DNA of 64,000 nucleotides from Vibrio splendidus (GTDB lineage: Bacteria > Pseudomonadota > Gammaproteobacteria > Enterobacterales > Vibrionaceae). A program made the translations under genes and the position numbers. Position 1 is the first letter of the stretch, and every line of letters begins with the position of its first letter. The DNA lies in assembly GCF_001557875.1 (NCBI RefSeq), contig NZ_LNRF01000006.1:186001-250000 (forward strand), read 5' to 3'. Of this stretch, positions 40,789 to 49,648 are shown in pieces. The notes beneath the pieces were generated by a model. That model worked only from the letters and a program-made list of their open reading frames with translations, made no database searches and had not been told where the DNA came from.

Positions 40789-41120
40789 TGTTATTCTCCT
40801 TGAGAGCTTTCTCTTATAAATTCTTTGTAGGGTAATTCTTGAGCTAAATCTAAGTTAAAAAACTATATTAATCACAAAGTGATTACAATCAATTAACGCT
40901 AGCTTTGCGACTTCGCGCAAGTCAATAAAACCGTGCTACACAGCGAGTTCGCATTATGGCGATAATCAACTGAAATAACAAAATAAGTCGTCGCAAATAA
41001 CACATTATTCTATTAAATATTTACAGTGATATGACTAACAAATTACTGGGATATTTTGGCTAAAATTGAATATGTATGCGAGAATATGCAAACATCTTTG
41101 TTAATGAATAAGAATGACAT
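40789..41120. promoter_or_regulatory. mdh-argR divergent promoter region
   Basis: 332 bp. An inverted repeat TAATCAC-AAA-GTGATTA is at 40869-40885, about 80 bp before mdh. On the argR side two TGAAT half-sites (41067-41071 and 41105-41109) resemble one half of the ArgR box (TGAATNNNNATTCA), but the other halves are poor matches. ArgR autoregulation is known in E. coli; here it is only suggested. Confidence 0.4.
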
Positions 41121-41591
41121 ATGCGCAATACAGAAAAGCAAGACAACTTAGTTCGTGCATTTAAAGCCTTACTAAAAGAAGAACGTTTTGGCTCACAAGG
41201 CGAAATTGTAGATGCCCTAAAACACGAAGGTTTTGAAAGCATCAACCAGTCTAAAGTCTCGCGTATGTTAACCAAGTTTGGTGCCGTTCGAACTCGTAAC
41301 GCAAAAATGGAGATGGTTTACTGTCTTCCTGCTGAACTTGGTGTTCCGACAGTTTCTAGCTCTTTACGAGAATTAGTACTAGATATTGACCACAACAATG
41401 CATTAGTTGTGATACACACTGGCCCAGGTGCAGCTCAGCTTATTGCTCGCTTATTAGACTCACTAGGCAAGTCGGAAGGCATACTGGGTGTGGTCGCGGG
41501 TGATGACACTATCTTTATTACTCCAACCTTATCGGTTACCACTAAGCAACTGTTTGATTCTGTGTGCGAACTGTTTGAATACGCAGGATAA
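41121..41591 (+). CDS. argR: Arginine repressor
   Basis: Arginine-dependent hexameric regulator. 156 residues: N-terminal winged helix 1-75 ([24 protein letters not shown] and [22 protein letters not shown]), then the C-terminal oligomerisation and arginine-binding domain with [18 protein letters not shown] and [13 protein letters not shown]; the Asp-Asp pair in GDD contacts arginine. Divergent from mdh. Confidence 0.97.
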   Translation: MRNTEKQDNLVRAFKALLKEERFGSQGEIVDALKHEGFESINQSKVSRMLTKFGAVRTRNAKMEMVYCLPAELGVPTVSSSLRELVLDIDHNNALVVIHTGPGAAQLIARLLDSLGKSEGILGVVAGDDTIFITPTLSVTTKQLFDSVCELFEYAG

Positions 41592-41933
41592 TTGATCACT
41601 GTTTCATAACTATCAGCCTTACTAATGGATCACGAGCATCTATTCGCTTCGTGATCCAAATCACATCCTAGAATATCCATACTCCCCTCCCGAAATTACA
41701 CTAAATCATTGATTTTAAAAAACTCAGTAGCAAATTAAACACGAGATCTAGACATCATTTGTTAGATTTTTTAGCTATATCTTTTAACATTCGAGTAATT
41801 TTCTGCCAATTTTTGATATTATTCAGCCACTTTTTCATCACATGGATTGAAAAAGGTGCCGTTTCCAAATAGGAAACTCCAGAAACGACTACACTTGTTT
41901 CAGGGTTAATAATGAATAAAGGAAGGGAAATTC
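41592..41933 (+). promoter_or_regulatory. argR-TRAP spacer with inverted repeat and CRP-like site
   Basis: 342 bp. GGATCACGA (41627-41635) and TCGTGATCC (41649-41657) form a 9-bp inverted repeat without T tract. Overlapping it, CGTGA-TCCAAA-TCACA (41650-41665) differs by one base from the CRP core TGTGA-N6-TCACA. A smaller repeat GTTTCC-AAATA-GGAAAC is at 41861-41877. AAGGAAGGG at about 41920 is the ribosome site of the binding-protein gene. Confidence 0.6.
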
Positions 41934-42902
41934 ATGGCATTTACCAAACTTATTAAAGTTGGTGCTATTGCAGCTGCTGTAATGGGCGCTGGCGCTGTTA
42001 ACGCTCAAGAGTTCATCACAATTGGTACTGGTTCAGTGACGGGTGTTTACTATCCGACTGGTGGTGCAATTTGTAAACTAGTGAACAAGGGCCGCAAAGA
42101 CCACAACATTCGTTGTTCTGTAGAGTCTACTGGTGGTTCAATCTACAACGTTAACACCATCCGTGCTGGTGAACTAGATTTCGGTGTTGTTCAATCGGAC
42201 TGGCAATACCACGGCTACAACGGTACAAGTAAGTTCAAAGATCAAGGCGAATACAAGAAACTTCGCGCTATGTTCTCTCTACATACAGAACCGTTCAACA
42301 TCATCGCTCGTACCGATGCTGGCATCAACAATGTTTCTGACCTAGCTGGTAAGCGCGTAAACATTGGTAATCCAGGCTCTGGTGACCGTGCAACGATGGG
42401 TGTTGTAATGGACGCTATGGGTTGGACGAATGACAGCTTCAAGCTTGCTTCTGAACTTAAAGGTTCTGAGCGTTCACAAGCACTTTGTGATAACAAGATT
42501 GATGCATTCATCTACATGGTTGGTCACCCGAACGGATCAATCAAAGAAGCAACAACGTCTTGTGATGCAAAACTGGTTTCAGCAACAGGTCCACAGATCG
42601 ACAAGATCGTAGCTGAAAACCCGTACTACGCTTACAGCACAGTTCCTGCTGGCATGTACCGTGGTACTGACGCTGACGTAAACAGCTTCGGTGTTGCAGC
42701 AACAATGGTAACAACTTCAGACGTTTCTGAAGAAGTTGCATACAACGTTGCTAAGGCAGTATTTGAAAACTTTGACACTTTCAAACGCCTACATCCAGCA
42801 TTTGCTAACCTGAAAAAAGAAGACATGGTTAAAGCGGGTATCTCTATCCCTCTTCACCCAGGCGCAGCAAAATACTACAAAGAAGTGGGCCTTCTAAAGT
42901 AA
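41934..42902 (+). CDS. TAXI-family TRAP transporter solute-binding protein
   Basis: 322 residues, periplasmic. Signal peptide to about residue 24 (cleavage at VNA-QE). The mature start [25 protein letters not shown] is the hallmark of the TAXI class (TAXI = TRAP-associated extracytoplasmic immunogenic). Other core segments: [30 protein letters not shown] and YPF-type end [16 protein letters not shown]. Known or suspected ligands include glutamate and other dicarboxylates; none can be assigned. Followed after a hairpin by the fused membrane subunit. Confidence 0.93.
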   Translation: MAFTKLIKVGAIAAAVMGAGAVNAQEFITIGTGSVTGVYYPTGGAICKLVNKGRKDHNIRCSVESTGGSIYNVNTIRAGELDFGVVQSDWQYHGYNGTSKFKDQGEYKKLRAMFSLHTEPFNIIARTDAGINNVSDLAGKRVNIGNPGSGDRATMGVVMDAMGWTNDSFKLASELKGSERSQALCDNKIDAFIYMVGHPNGSIKEATTSCDAKLVSATGPQIDKIVAENPYYAYSTVPAGMYRGTDADVNSFGVAATMVTTSDVSEEVAYNVAKAVFENFDTFKRLHPAFANLKKEDMVKAGISIPLHPGAAKYYKEVGLLK

Positions 42903-42923
42903 TTCTACTTTAAGCCTACTACA

Positions 42924-42952
42924 CCAATAAGGAGGCTAGCCCTCCTTATTGG
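42924..42952 (+). other. Perfect hairpin between binding-protein and permease genes
   Basis: 12-bp arms CCAATAAGGAGG (42924-42935) and CCTCCTTATTGG (42941-42952), loop CTAGC, followed by only CTTTT. Likely a partial terminator or 3'-end stabiliser giving more binding protein than permease, common in transport operons. Confidence 0.75.
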
Positions 42953-43157
42953 CTTTTCACGTTTTATAAAAATAACTTAAGTGAAAAGAGCAACCCTTTA
43001 AGTTTCTCCAATTTGGAGGACTTACCTTCGTATCAAGCCTAAGACAAAGACGAACAAAGAACGCATTTCCCTATCCATTCACTACACTAGATAGGAAATA
43101 AATAGCGTTTGGTTGTTCGTAAGAAAAGGCAGACCATCAATAATAAGGATAAAGTAC

Positions 43158-45737
43158 ATGACGCAGACAACATCACCGTCTCCAGATGTGCAAGAAATGG
43201 TGGCACAATCAGATACTGGTGCGCGTAGCCCTCGTGGTATCCAAGGCCGTATTTTATGGTTTGTGCCTCTATGTTGGTCACTGTTCCAACTTTGGTATGC
43301 ATCTCCGCTGCCGTTCATTTTTAACTTCGCAATTTTAAACGACACTGAAGCTCGAGCAATTCACCTTACGTTTGCTATTTTCCTAGCCTTTACCGCTTAT
43401 CCAGCCATGAAGAATTCGCCTAGGGATCGCATCCCAGCTGTCGACTGGATATTAGCGCTAGTAGGTAGTTTTTCAGCTTCTTATATCTATATTTTCTATA
43501 CTGAACTCGCTGAGCGCTCAGGCGCACCAACAACATTCGATATTGTTGCGGCCGTATTCGGTATGGTTTTACTGCTTGAAGCAACACGACGCGCTTTGGG
43601 TCCACCTCTTATGGTTGTGGCAGCAGTATTCCTACTTTACACCTTTGGCGGCCCTCACATGCCAGACGTTATTGCCCACAAAGGTGCGAGCCTGAACAAG
43701 GCAATGTCGCACCTGTGGCTAACAACTGAAGGTGTATTCGGTGTGGCACTTGGCGTATCAACGTCATTCGTATTCTTGTTTGTACTGTTTGGTGCAATGC
43801 TAGAACGTGCTGGTGCTGGTGCTTACTTTATTAAAGTTGCATTCTCTCTGCTTGGTCACATGAAGGGCGGCCCAGCGAAAGCAGCCGTTGTTGCGTCTGG
43901 TTTATCTGGTCTGGTATCAGGCTCATCGATTGCAAACGTGGTAACCACAGGTACCTTTACTATCCCGCTAATGAAGCGTGTTGGTTTCCCTGGCACAAAA
44001 GCTGGTGCAGTAGAAGTAGCAGCTTCAACCAACGGTCAGCTAACGCCACCTATCATGGGTGCAGCAGCCTTCTTGATGGTTGAGTATGTGGGCATTTCGT
44101 ATGTAGAAGTTATCAAAGCCGCGCTACTGCCCGCTCTGATCTCTTACATCGCTCTGATTTACATTGTTCACCTAGAAGCATGTAAAGCAGGCATGACAGG
44201 CCTACCTCGTCGTCACACGCCAACTATCGTACAAAGCCTACTCTCTTTCACTGGTACCATTTTAGGTCTATGTGTTATCAGTGCCGCGGTTTATTACGGT
44301 GTCGGTTGGACGAAAGATGTATTTGGCGATGCGGCAACACCAATCGTAACTGTGGCGCTATTGATCGCTTATGTTGCTCTGGTTCGCGTATCAGCAAAAT
44401 ACGCAGCTGAAGGTGGTATGGAAATCGATGCGGATCTAAAAGAAGTTCCAGACCCAGGTCCAACGATTAAGTCTGGCCTTCACTTCCTACTGCCTATCGT
44501 AGTGCTAGTTTGGTGTTTAACGGTTGAACGTTTCTCGCCAGGCCTATCTGCATTCTGGGCAACCGTATTCATGATCTTCATTTTGATCACTCAGCGTCCT
44601 TTGATGACTCTGATGAACAAATCTGACGATCTTGCAGAGCAAACTAAAGCTGGTTTCGTTGACCTAGCAGAGAGCTTGGTTTCAGGCGCACGTAACATGA
44701 TCGGTATCGGTGTAGCGACAGCTGCTGCAGGTACGGTTGTAGGCGTGGTGACTCTGACAGGTATCGGCCTTGTAATGACGGATTTCGTTGAGTTTATCTC
44801 AGGCGGTAGCATCATTCTTATGCTGCTATTCACTGCGGTAATCAGCTTGATCTTAGGTATGGGCTTACCAACCACAGCAAACTACATCGTTGTATCAACG
44901 CTGATGGCTCCGGTAATCGTGACCCTAGGTGCTGCGCACGGTCTGATCATTCCACTGATTGCCGTTCACTTATTCGTGTTCTATTTCGGTATTCTTGCCG
45001 ATGATACCCCTCCGGTAGGTTTGGCAGCATTTGCGGCCGCCGCGATTGCTAAATCAGATCCGATTCGTACGGGTATTCAAGGCTTTACCTACGATATCCG
45101 GACCGCGATCTTACCGTTCATGTTCATATTCAATACCCAACTACTGTTGATGGGCATTGATTCTTGGTGGCACTTAGCGTTAACGATTTTCTCTTCGGTT
45201 ACTGCAGTACTTATCTTTGCAGCAGCAACTCAAGGTTGGTGGTTCACTAAGAACAAGTGGTGGGAAACCATACTGCTTATCGTTCTGACTTTCTCTTTCT
45301 TCCGCCCAGGTTTCTGGTGGGACATGATTTATCCAGAGAAAGTTCTTTCGCCAGGAGTTGAGATCGCTCAAATCACAGAAAATTTATCTGTGGGACAATC
45401 ACTTGAATTGAGAGTAGGTGGCGAAAACTTAGAAGGTAACTATTCTGAGAAAACAGTCCGCCTTCCATTTGAAGATTCTGCGACAACAAGTGAAGACCGC
45501 ATTGCTTCCATGGGCCTAATGCTGACACAAGCTGACGACAAGATGATTGTTGATATGGTTGAGTTTGGTAGCCCTGCAGAAGCCGCTGGCATTGACTTTG
45601 ATTGGGAAATTAAATCAGTTATCCAAGACGCAGAACGACCAATGAAAGAGTGGGTATTCTTACCTGCCCTACTGATTTTGATTGGTTTAGCGATGAACCA
45701 AAGAAGGCGTGCTCGTAAGGATGAGATTAGCGCGTAA
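43158..45737 (+). CDS. TRAP transporter fused 4TM/12TM membrane protein with C-terminal DUF3394 domain
   Basis: 859 residues. DctQ- and DctM-type subunits are fused in one chain, the usual partner of TAXI binding proteins: about 4 helices to residue 150, then the 12-helix DctM part with GLSGLVSGSSIANVVTTG and GMGLPTTANYIVVSTLMAP. After residue about 700 comes an extra periplasmic segment (NLSVGQSLELRVGGENLEG, then VDMVEFGSPAEAAGIDFDWEI), which I read as DUF3394 with a PDZ-like turn, and a last helix. ATG 43158 follows AAGGA by 8 nt; the longer reading from 43113 lacks a site. Na+-driven solute uptake. Confidence 0.93.
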   Translation: MTQTTSPSPDVQEMVAQSDTGARSPRGIQGRILWFVPLCWSLFQLWYASPLPFIFNFAILNDTEARAIHLTFAIFLAFTAYPAMKNSPRDRIPAVDWILALVGSFSASYIYIFYTELAERSGAPTTFDIVAAVFGMVLLLEATRRALGPPLMVVAAVFLLYTFGGPHMPDVIAHKGASLNKAMSHLWLTTEGVFGVALGVSTSFVFLFVLFGAMLERAGAGAYFIKVAFSLLGHMKGGPAKAAVVASGLSGLVSGSSIANVVTTGTFTIPLMKRVGFPGTKAGAVEVAASTNGQLTPPIMGAAAFLMVEYVGISYVEVIKAALLPALISYIALIYIVHLEACKAGMTGLPRRHTPTIVQSLLSFTGTILGLCVISAAVYYGVGWTKDVFGDAATPIVTVALLIAYVALVRVSAKYAAEGGMEIDADLKEVPDPGPTIKSGLHFLLPIVVLVWCLTVERFSPGLSAFWATVFMIFILITQRPLMTLMNKSDDLAEQTKAGFVDLAESLVSGARNMIGIGVATAAAGTVVGVVTLTGIGLVMTDFVEFISGGSIILMLLFTAVISLILGMGLPTTANYIVVSTLMAPVIVTLGAAHGLIIPLIAVHLFVFYFGILADDTPPVGLAAFAAAAIAKSDPIRTGIQGFTYDIRTAILPFMFIFNTQLLLMGIDSWWHLALTIFSSVTAVLIFAAATQGWWFTKNKWWETILLIVLTFSFFRPGFWWDMIYPEKVLSPGVEIAQITENLSVGQSLELRVGGENLEGNYSEKTVRLPFEDSATTSEDRIASMGLMLTQADDKMIVDMVEFGSPAEAAGIDFDWEIKSVIQDAERPMKEWVFLPALLILIGLAMNQRRRARKDEISA

Positions 45738-45744
45738 TGGATAG

Positions 45745-45778
45745 AGCCAAGTAGCGCTCTACTCTATTTGGCTTTTTT
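45745..45778 (+). terminator. Terminator between the TRAP permease and the usp gene
   Basis: AGCCAAGTAG (45745-45754) pairs with CTATTTGGCT (45764-45773), one G-T pair, 9-nt loop, then six T. Confidence 0.82.
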
Positions 45779-45844
45779 ACTACATGGAAAAGATAATTAC
45801 AGCGTTTGGTATGTACTAAGCGCTGCTCAAAAAGAGACGAATAC

Positions 45845-46282
45845 ATGTATAGACAAATCCTTGTTCCCGTTGATCTTAACGACAAAGGCTTTTCTGATAA
45901 AGCAGTCGAGCTAGCGGTATGGCACGCGAAACACAGCAATGCTGAAGTCCACATTCTGAACGTACTACCGGGCATTCACATGTCGATGGTGGCGTCTTAC
46001 TTCCCGAAAGATGCAGCGAACCAAATGAAGCTTGATGTTAAAAATCAGCTGAAAGAGTTTGCTGACAAGCACATTGACGATGAAGTGGTGTATAAAGTTC
46101 ACGTTGCCGAAGGCAAGACTTACACAACGATTCTAGATTACGCAGAAAAACTGGGCGCTGACCTTATCGTGATGCCTAGCCATAAGCGTTCGAAAATCGA
46201 CAAGGTTGTGCTTGGTTCTGTTGCAAGCAAAGTGGTACAGAACTCACCAATCAATGTATTGGTAGTTAAGCCGCAAGGCTAA
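45845..46282 (+). CDS. Universal stress protein (UspA fold)
   Basis: 145 residues: MYRQILVPVDLNDKGFSDKAVELA, VHILNVLPG and the ATP-site region from IVMPSHKR to VLGSVASKVVQNSPINVLVVKP. The first glycines of the classical G-x2-G-x9-G-S/T motif are replaced (PSHKR), as in UspF/UspG-type proteins, but the final GS is kept. It follows a TRAP transporter; in Halomonas elongata a Usp (TeaD) encoded with TRAP TeaABC regulates that transporter, so a similar role is plausible. ATG 45845 is preferred over an upstream in-frame reading at 45806. Confidence 0.9.
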   Translation: MYRQILVPVDLNDKGFSDKAVELAVWHAKHSNAEVHILNVLPGIHMSMVASYFPKDAANQMKLDVKNQLKEFADKHIDDEVVYKVHVAEGKTYTTILDYAEKLGADLIVMPSHKRSKIDKVVLGSVASKVVQNSPINVLVVKPQG

Positions 46283-46306
46283 ATCACTTAATCGACATAA
46301 CGATCT

Positions 46307-46337
46307 AAAAAGGTTGGCCTAAAAGCCAACCTTTTTT
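46307..46337. terminator. Bidirectional terminator between usp and the hydroxyacid dehydrogenase gene
   Basis: Perfect 12-bp stem AAAAAGGTTGGC/GCCAACCTTTTT (46307-46318 with 46325-46336), loop CTAAAA. The stem repeats that of the leuABCD terminator. Confidence 0.93.
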
Positions 46338-46367
46338 GTTTTGTGCTCGTACCATTCAATTCTTCAA

Positions 46368-47330
46368 TCAACTCACTAAGTTTTGCGGATTACCCGCGAC
46401 AAACCCATCAATATTATCGATTAAGATATCAGACAGCTTTTGAATTGAACTATCACTGCCCCACGCAACATGGGGTGTCAGCAATAAGTTAGCTAGGTGA
46501 CTGTTAGCCAATAGTGGGTTCGAGTTGTCTGCCGGCTCTTGTGTGAACACATCCATGCCTGCACCTGCGATCTCATTACTCTTCAAAGCCTCAACTAGGG
46601 CTTGCTCATCGACCAATCCACCACGCCCCGCATTGATCAACACCGCACTTGGTTTCATCATTGCTAGCTCTCGCTCTGAAATCAGGTTTCGAGTCGCTTC
46701 GGTCAGCGGACAATGTAAGCTGATCGCATCCGCTTGCTGCAACACTGTATCAAAAGGCAGATACCCCTCTCGACAAGACTCCACCCCTTTTCGCTCAGCA
46801 AAAATGACGTTCATGCCTATCACTTTAGCCAATATCGCAGTCGCTTGCCCTAAACTGCCACTACCGATTAAACCCAATGTACTACCAGCCACATCTTGAA
46901 TAGGATGAGTAAAGAAACAGAACTGCTTATCCTTTTGCCACTCGCCGGCTTCAATGTCTTGATGGTAGCCAACAAGATTTCGTTTTAGCGTAAACAACAT
47001 AGCAATCACATGTTCAGGTACCGACTGAGTCGCATAACCTTGTACGTTTGTCACTGCAATGTTTTTAGATTTACAGTATTCCACATCGACATTATTGACA
47101 CCGGTCGCTGAAACCGCGATCAACTTGAGTTTTTTCGCACCAGCGAGATTCGACTCATTGAGCACTACCTTGTTAGTGATCACCACATCAGCTTCTTCAA
47201 CTCGCTCCGATACTTGCTCAGGAGCCGTGAAATCATACTCCACCCATTCATGCTCAAAGCTCAGAGGCTTTAAATGAATTTGAGATGGGATGGTCGCTCT
47301 ATCAAGAAACACGACTTTCAACGTTGGCAT
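46368..47330 (-). CDS. D-2-hydroxyacid dehydrogenase, NAD-binding
   Basis: 320 residues. Nucleotide motif GLIGSGSLGQATA (about 153-165) and the catalytic trio: Arg in INAGRGGLVDEQAL (about 233), Glu in DVFTQEPAD (about 261), His in LLLTPHVAWGS (about 285). The family covers glycerate, hydroxypyruvate, lactate and phosphoglycerate dehydrogenases; it looks closest to the hydroxypyruvate/glycerate type, but the substrate is not fixed. No ACT domain, so not SerA. 36 bp downstream of rluA on the same strand, probably one unit. Confidence 0.9.
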   Translation of the reverse strand: MPTLKVVFLDRATIPSQIHLKPLSFEHEWVEYDFTAPEQVSERVEEADVVITNKVVLNESNLAGAKKLKLIAVSATGVNNVDVEYCKSKNIAVTNVQGYATQSVPEHVIAMLFTLKRNLVGYHQDIEAGEWQKDKQFCFFTHPIQDVAGSTLGLIGSGSLGQATAILAKVIGMNVIFAERKGVESCREGYLPFDTVLQQADAISLHCPLTEATRNLISERELAMMKPSAVLINAGRGGLVDEQALVEALKSNEIAGAGMDVFTQEPADNSNPLLANSHLANLLLTPHVAWGSDSSIQKLSDILIDNIDGFVAGNPQNLVS

Positions 47331-47366
47331 TCTTCTTCCTTGGTTAAATCTATGAATCCATCCATT

Positions 47367-48101
47367 CTAAGCTTTTAGCTTACTGTAGTCTGGAAGCTCT
47401 GGCGCAATTTCAAAGTGCTGCTCGATTTGTGGCGATGCTTGAGGATAAAACTCACACGGAACAAAGGCTTTGAATAACTGATCATTGGCGGGGTGATAAA
47501 AACTGAGTTCACACGCGTGCAGAGCTAACCTATCGCTATAGTTAAACGCATCTGGCGTTGCATAAAACTCGTCGCCCACAATTGGGTTCCCTATTTCCAT
47601 ACAGTGCACACGTAACTGATGAGAGCGGCCAGTAATCGGCAGTAACTTCAACAATGTCGTTTGAGCTTCTTGTTGCTCCACCACATAGCGAGTCTGAGAT
47701 GATTTACCGTCCTCGATACACACTTTCTGCTTCGGGCGATTCGTCCAATCGCAAATAAGAGGAAGGTCAATCAATCCCTCTTTCTTTTCAACTGAACCCC
47801 ACACTCGTGCGTAATAGAGTTTGTGAGTCAGTCGATATTGAAATTGCTTCTTCAGATGTCGCTCTGCTGGTTTATGTTTAGCGAGTAGCATCAAGCCCGA
47901 TGTCGACATGTCCAATCGATGCACGACTTGAATCTCCGGAAATTCGACAACTAACCGACTCCACATACTATCGTAATGTTCTGGCAATCTTCCTGGCACT
48001 GAAAGTAGGCCAGCAGGCTTGTTCACCACAAGAATATCGTCATCTTGATAGACAATATCAATCCACGGTTCACGTGGTGGTGTGTACTGTTCTAACGCCA
48101 T
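47367..48101 (-). CDS. rluA: Dual-specificity pseudouridine synthase RluA
   Basis: Modifies U746 in 23S rRNA and U32 in several tRNAs. 244 residues, short form without an S4 domain. The N-terminus YTPPREPWIDIVYQDDDILV is characteristic of RluA, the catalytic Asp is in VVHRLDMSTSGLML, and LPLICDWTNRPKQKV and ITGRSHQLRVH follow the E. coli RluA pattern. It is beside rapA's neighbourhood, as in E. coli, but here an NRAMP-like gene separates them. Divergent from that gene. Confidence 0.93.
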   Translation of the reverse strand: MALEQYTPPREPWIDIVYQDDDILVVNKPAGLLSVPGRLPEHYDSMWSRLVVEFPEIQVVHRLDMSTSGLMLLAKHKPAERHLKKQFQYRLTHKLYYARVWGSVEKKEGLIDLPLICDWTNRPKQKVCIEDGKSSQTRYVVEQQEAQTTLLKLLPITGRSHQLRVHCMEIGNPIVGDEFYATPDAFNYSDRLALHACELSFYHPANDQLFKAFVPCEFYPQASPQIEQHFEIAPELPDYSKLKA

Positions 48102-48259
48102 TGAAGCCTCTTAATTACTAGTGGATAAATAATTTACGGTTGATTTGTTTATTATTAAATACAATTTCCAATATTTTTGTACATAAAAGTTGACGACTTT
48201 ACGAAACATGGTATTGATAGAGTAACGGAAAATAAGAAGTCAGCATCAAAGGAAAAATG

Positions 48260-49537
48260 ATGGAAAGTACGGTTAAAACCACCAACACAAAAACACCAGC
48301 CTCAGCTCCCCTATCAAGCTTAATCAAGTCCCTTGGCCCAGGTATTATGATGGCCGCAGCAGCTGTAGGTGGATCTCACTTAGTCGCCTCAACCAAGGCT
48401 GGTGCGATTTATGGTTGGCAGCTTGCCGCACTTATTATCCTGGTAAACATATTTAAGTACCCATTCTTCAGAGCTGGTATCCAATATACTCTTGGCACAG
48501 GGCAAAGTTTGGTGGAAGGATACTCTAACCTTGGCCGACCTTACCTTGTTATCTTTTCGATACTGAGTGCCATTTCCGCCGTGGTAAATACTGCAGCACT
48601 ACTGTTATTTAGTGCAAGCCTACTTAGCTACTTTGTTCCTTTCGAATTAGCCACCAGCACATTGTGCATGATCGTTTTAGCGACCTGTTTGATCATTCTT
48701 TTTGCTGGCCATTATCGCGCGCTCGATACACTATCTAAAGCGATCATGGCGATCCTCACGATCACCACTCTAGCCGCTGTCGCAATTGCTATTGGCTCAC
48801 CTGTCGAACCGGATGCTGCTTTTGTTCCACCATCACCTTGGTCATTAGCTGCTATTGGCTTTATTGTGGTGACCATGGGTTGGATGCCTGCGCCGATCGA
48901 GATTTCAAGCATCACCTCTATGTGGCTAAAAAGCCAAAAAGAGAAGCAGGAAGTGACCGCACAATCAGCACTGTTCGACTTTAACGTTGGCTACATTGGT
49001 ACTGCATTGCTTGCTTTAGTATTTGTTGCATTAGGCGCGCTAGTGCTTCACGGTTCAGGCGTGGAACTGTCTCGCTCCGGTGTTGGCTTCACTCATCAAT
49101 TGGTCGGCATCTACGCTTCGACAATTGGTGAATGGTCTCGTCCGCTAATCGCTCTTATCGCTTTCTTCTGTATCTTTGGTAGCACGATTACGGTTATCGA
49201 TGGCTACTCTCGCGTGCTTGCTGAATCACAGCGCCTATTATTCAAAAAAGATTCAAGCCCTAGAATGCTGCAAGGCTGGATCATCATTGTCTCTCTCGCG
49301 GCACTCGCGATTGTAATGTTCTTTAGCGCTGCACTGATGCCAATGCTTGATTTTGCAATGGTACTTGCCTTTGCGACCACGCCATTCTTCGCGCTGCTTA
49401 ACTTCATCTTAGTGAACAAGGCTAAGCTTCCAGAAGCGCTAGCCATTGGCAGCAAGCTAAAATGGCTGTCTGTCGCGGGTCTTGTTTACCTGTTTGGTTT
49501 CTTAGCAGTATTTGTTTGGTGGAAGTGGTTGATGTAA
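48260..49537 (+). CDS. NRAMP-superfamily transporter lacking the canonical DPGN metal motif
   Basis: 425 residues, about 11 hydrophobic helices. The NRAMP fold is visible (SLGPGIMMAAAAVGGSHLVASTKAGAIYGW). However helix 1 has VGGSH where manganese/iron NRAMPs have DPGN, and helix 6 has WMPAPIEISS where they have MPHN. These positions coordinate the metal, so this is not a standard MntH; it belongs to a divergent branch whose substrate may be Mg2+ or not a metal. AAGGA is 6 nt before ATG 48260; ATG 48257 would leave only 3 nt. Confidence 0.8.
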   Translation: MESTVKTTNTKTPASAPLSSLIKSLGPGIMMAAAAVGGSHLVASTKAGAIYGWQLAALIILVNIFKYPFFRAGIQYTLGTGQSLVEGYSNLGRPYLVIFSILSAISAVVNTAALLLFSASLLSYFVPFELATSTLCMIVLATCLIILFAGHYRALDTLSKAIMAILTITTLAAVAIAIGSPVEPDAAFVPPSPWSLAAIGFIVVTMGWMPAPIEISSITSMWLKSQKEKQEVTAQSALFDFNVGYIGTALLALVFVALGALVLHGSGVELSRSGVGFTHQLVGIYASTIGEWSRPLIALIAFFCIFGSTITVIDGYSRVLAESQRLLFKKDSSPRMLQGWIIIVSLAALAIVMFFSAALMPMLDFAMVLAFATTPFFALLNFILVNKAKLPEALAIGSKLKWLSVAGLVYLFGFLAVFVWWKWLM

Positions 49538-49591
49538 TTCTTCAGCCAATACATCTTTCAACAACAAAAACAGCTTTCAAACGCTAGATAA

Positions 49592-49622
49592 AAATAAGGC
49601 CTTCATGATGAAGGCCTTATTT
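49592..49622. terminator. Bidirectional terminator between the NRAMP-like gene and rapA
   Basis: Long arms AAATAAGGCCTTCAT (49592-49606) and ATGAAGGCCTTATTT (49608-49622); the real loop is about 5 nt. A's on the left and T's on the right serve both strands. Confidence 0.88.
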
Positions 49623-49648
49623 CGTTGAAGCATTTCGCTCATTCAAAA

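Noticed and set aside
41064..41118. Full ArgR boxes before argR
   Set aside because: Only TGAAT half-sites match; the ATTCA halves are poor, so it was left as a remark in the divergent region entry.
43082..43345. 87- and 71-codon frames on - at the permease start
   Set aside because: They overlap the real start of the permease and lack ribosome sites.
48260..49537. Calling the NRAMP-like protein MntH
   Set aside because: The DPGN and MPHN motifs that define MntH are missing, so a manganese transporter symbol would mislead.
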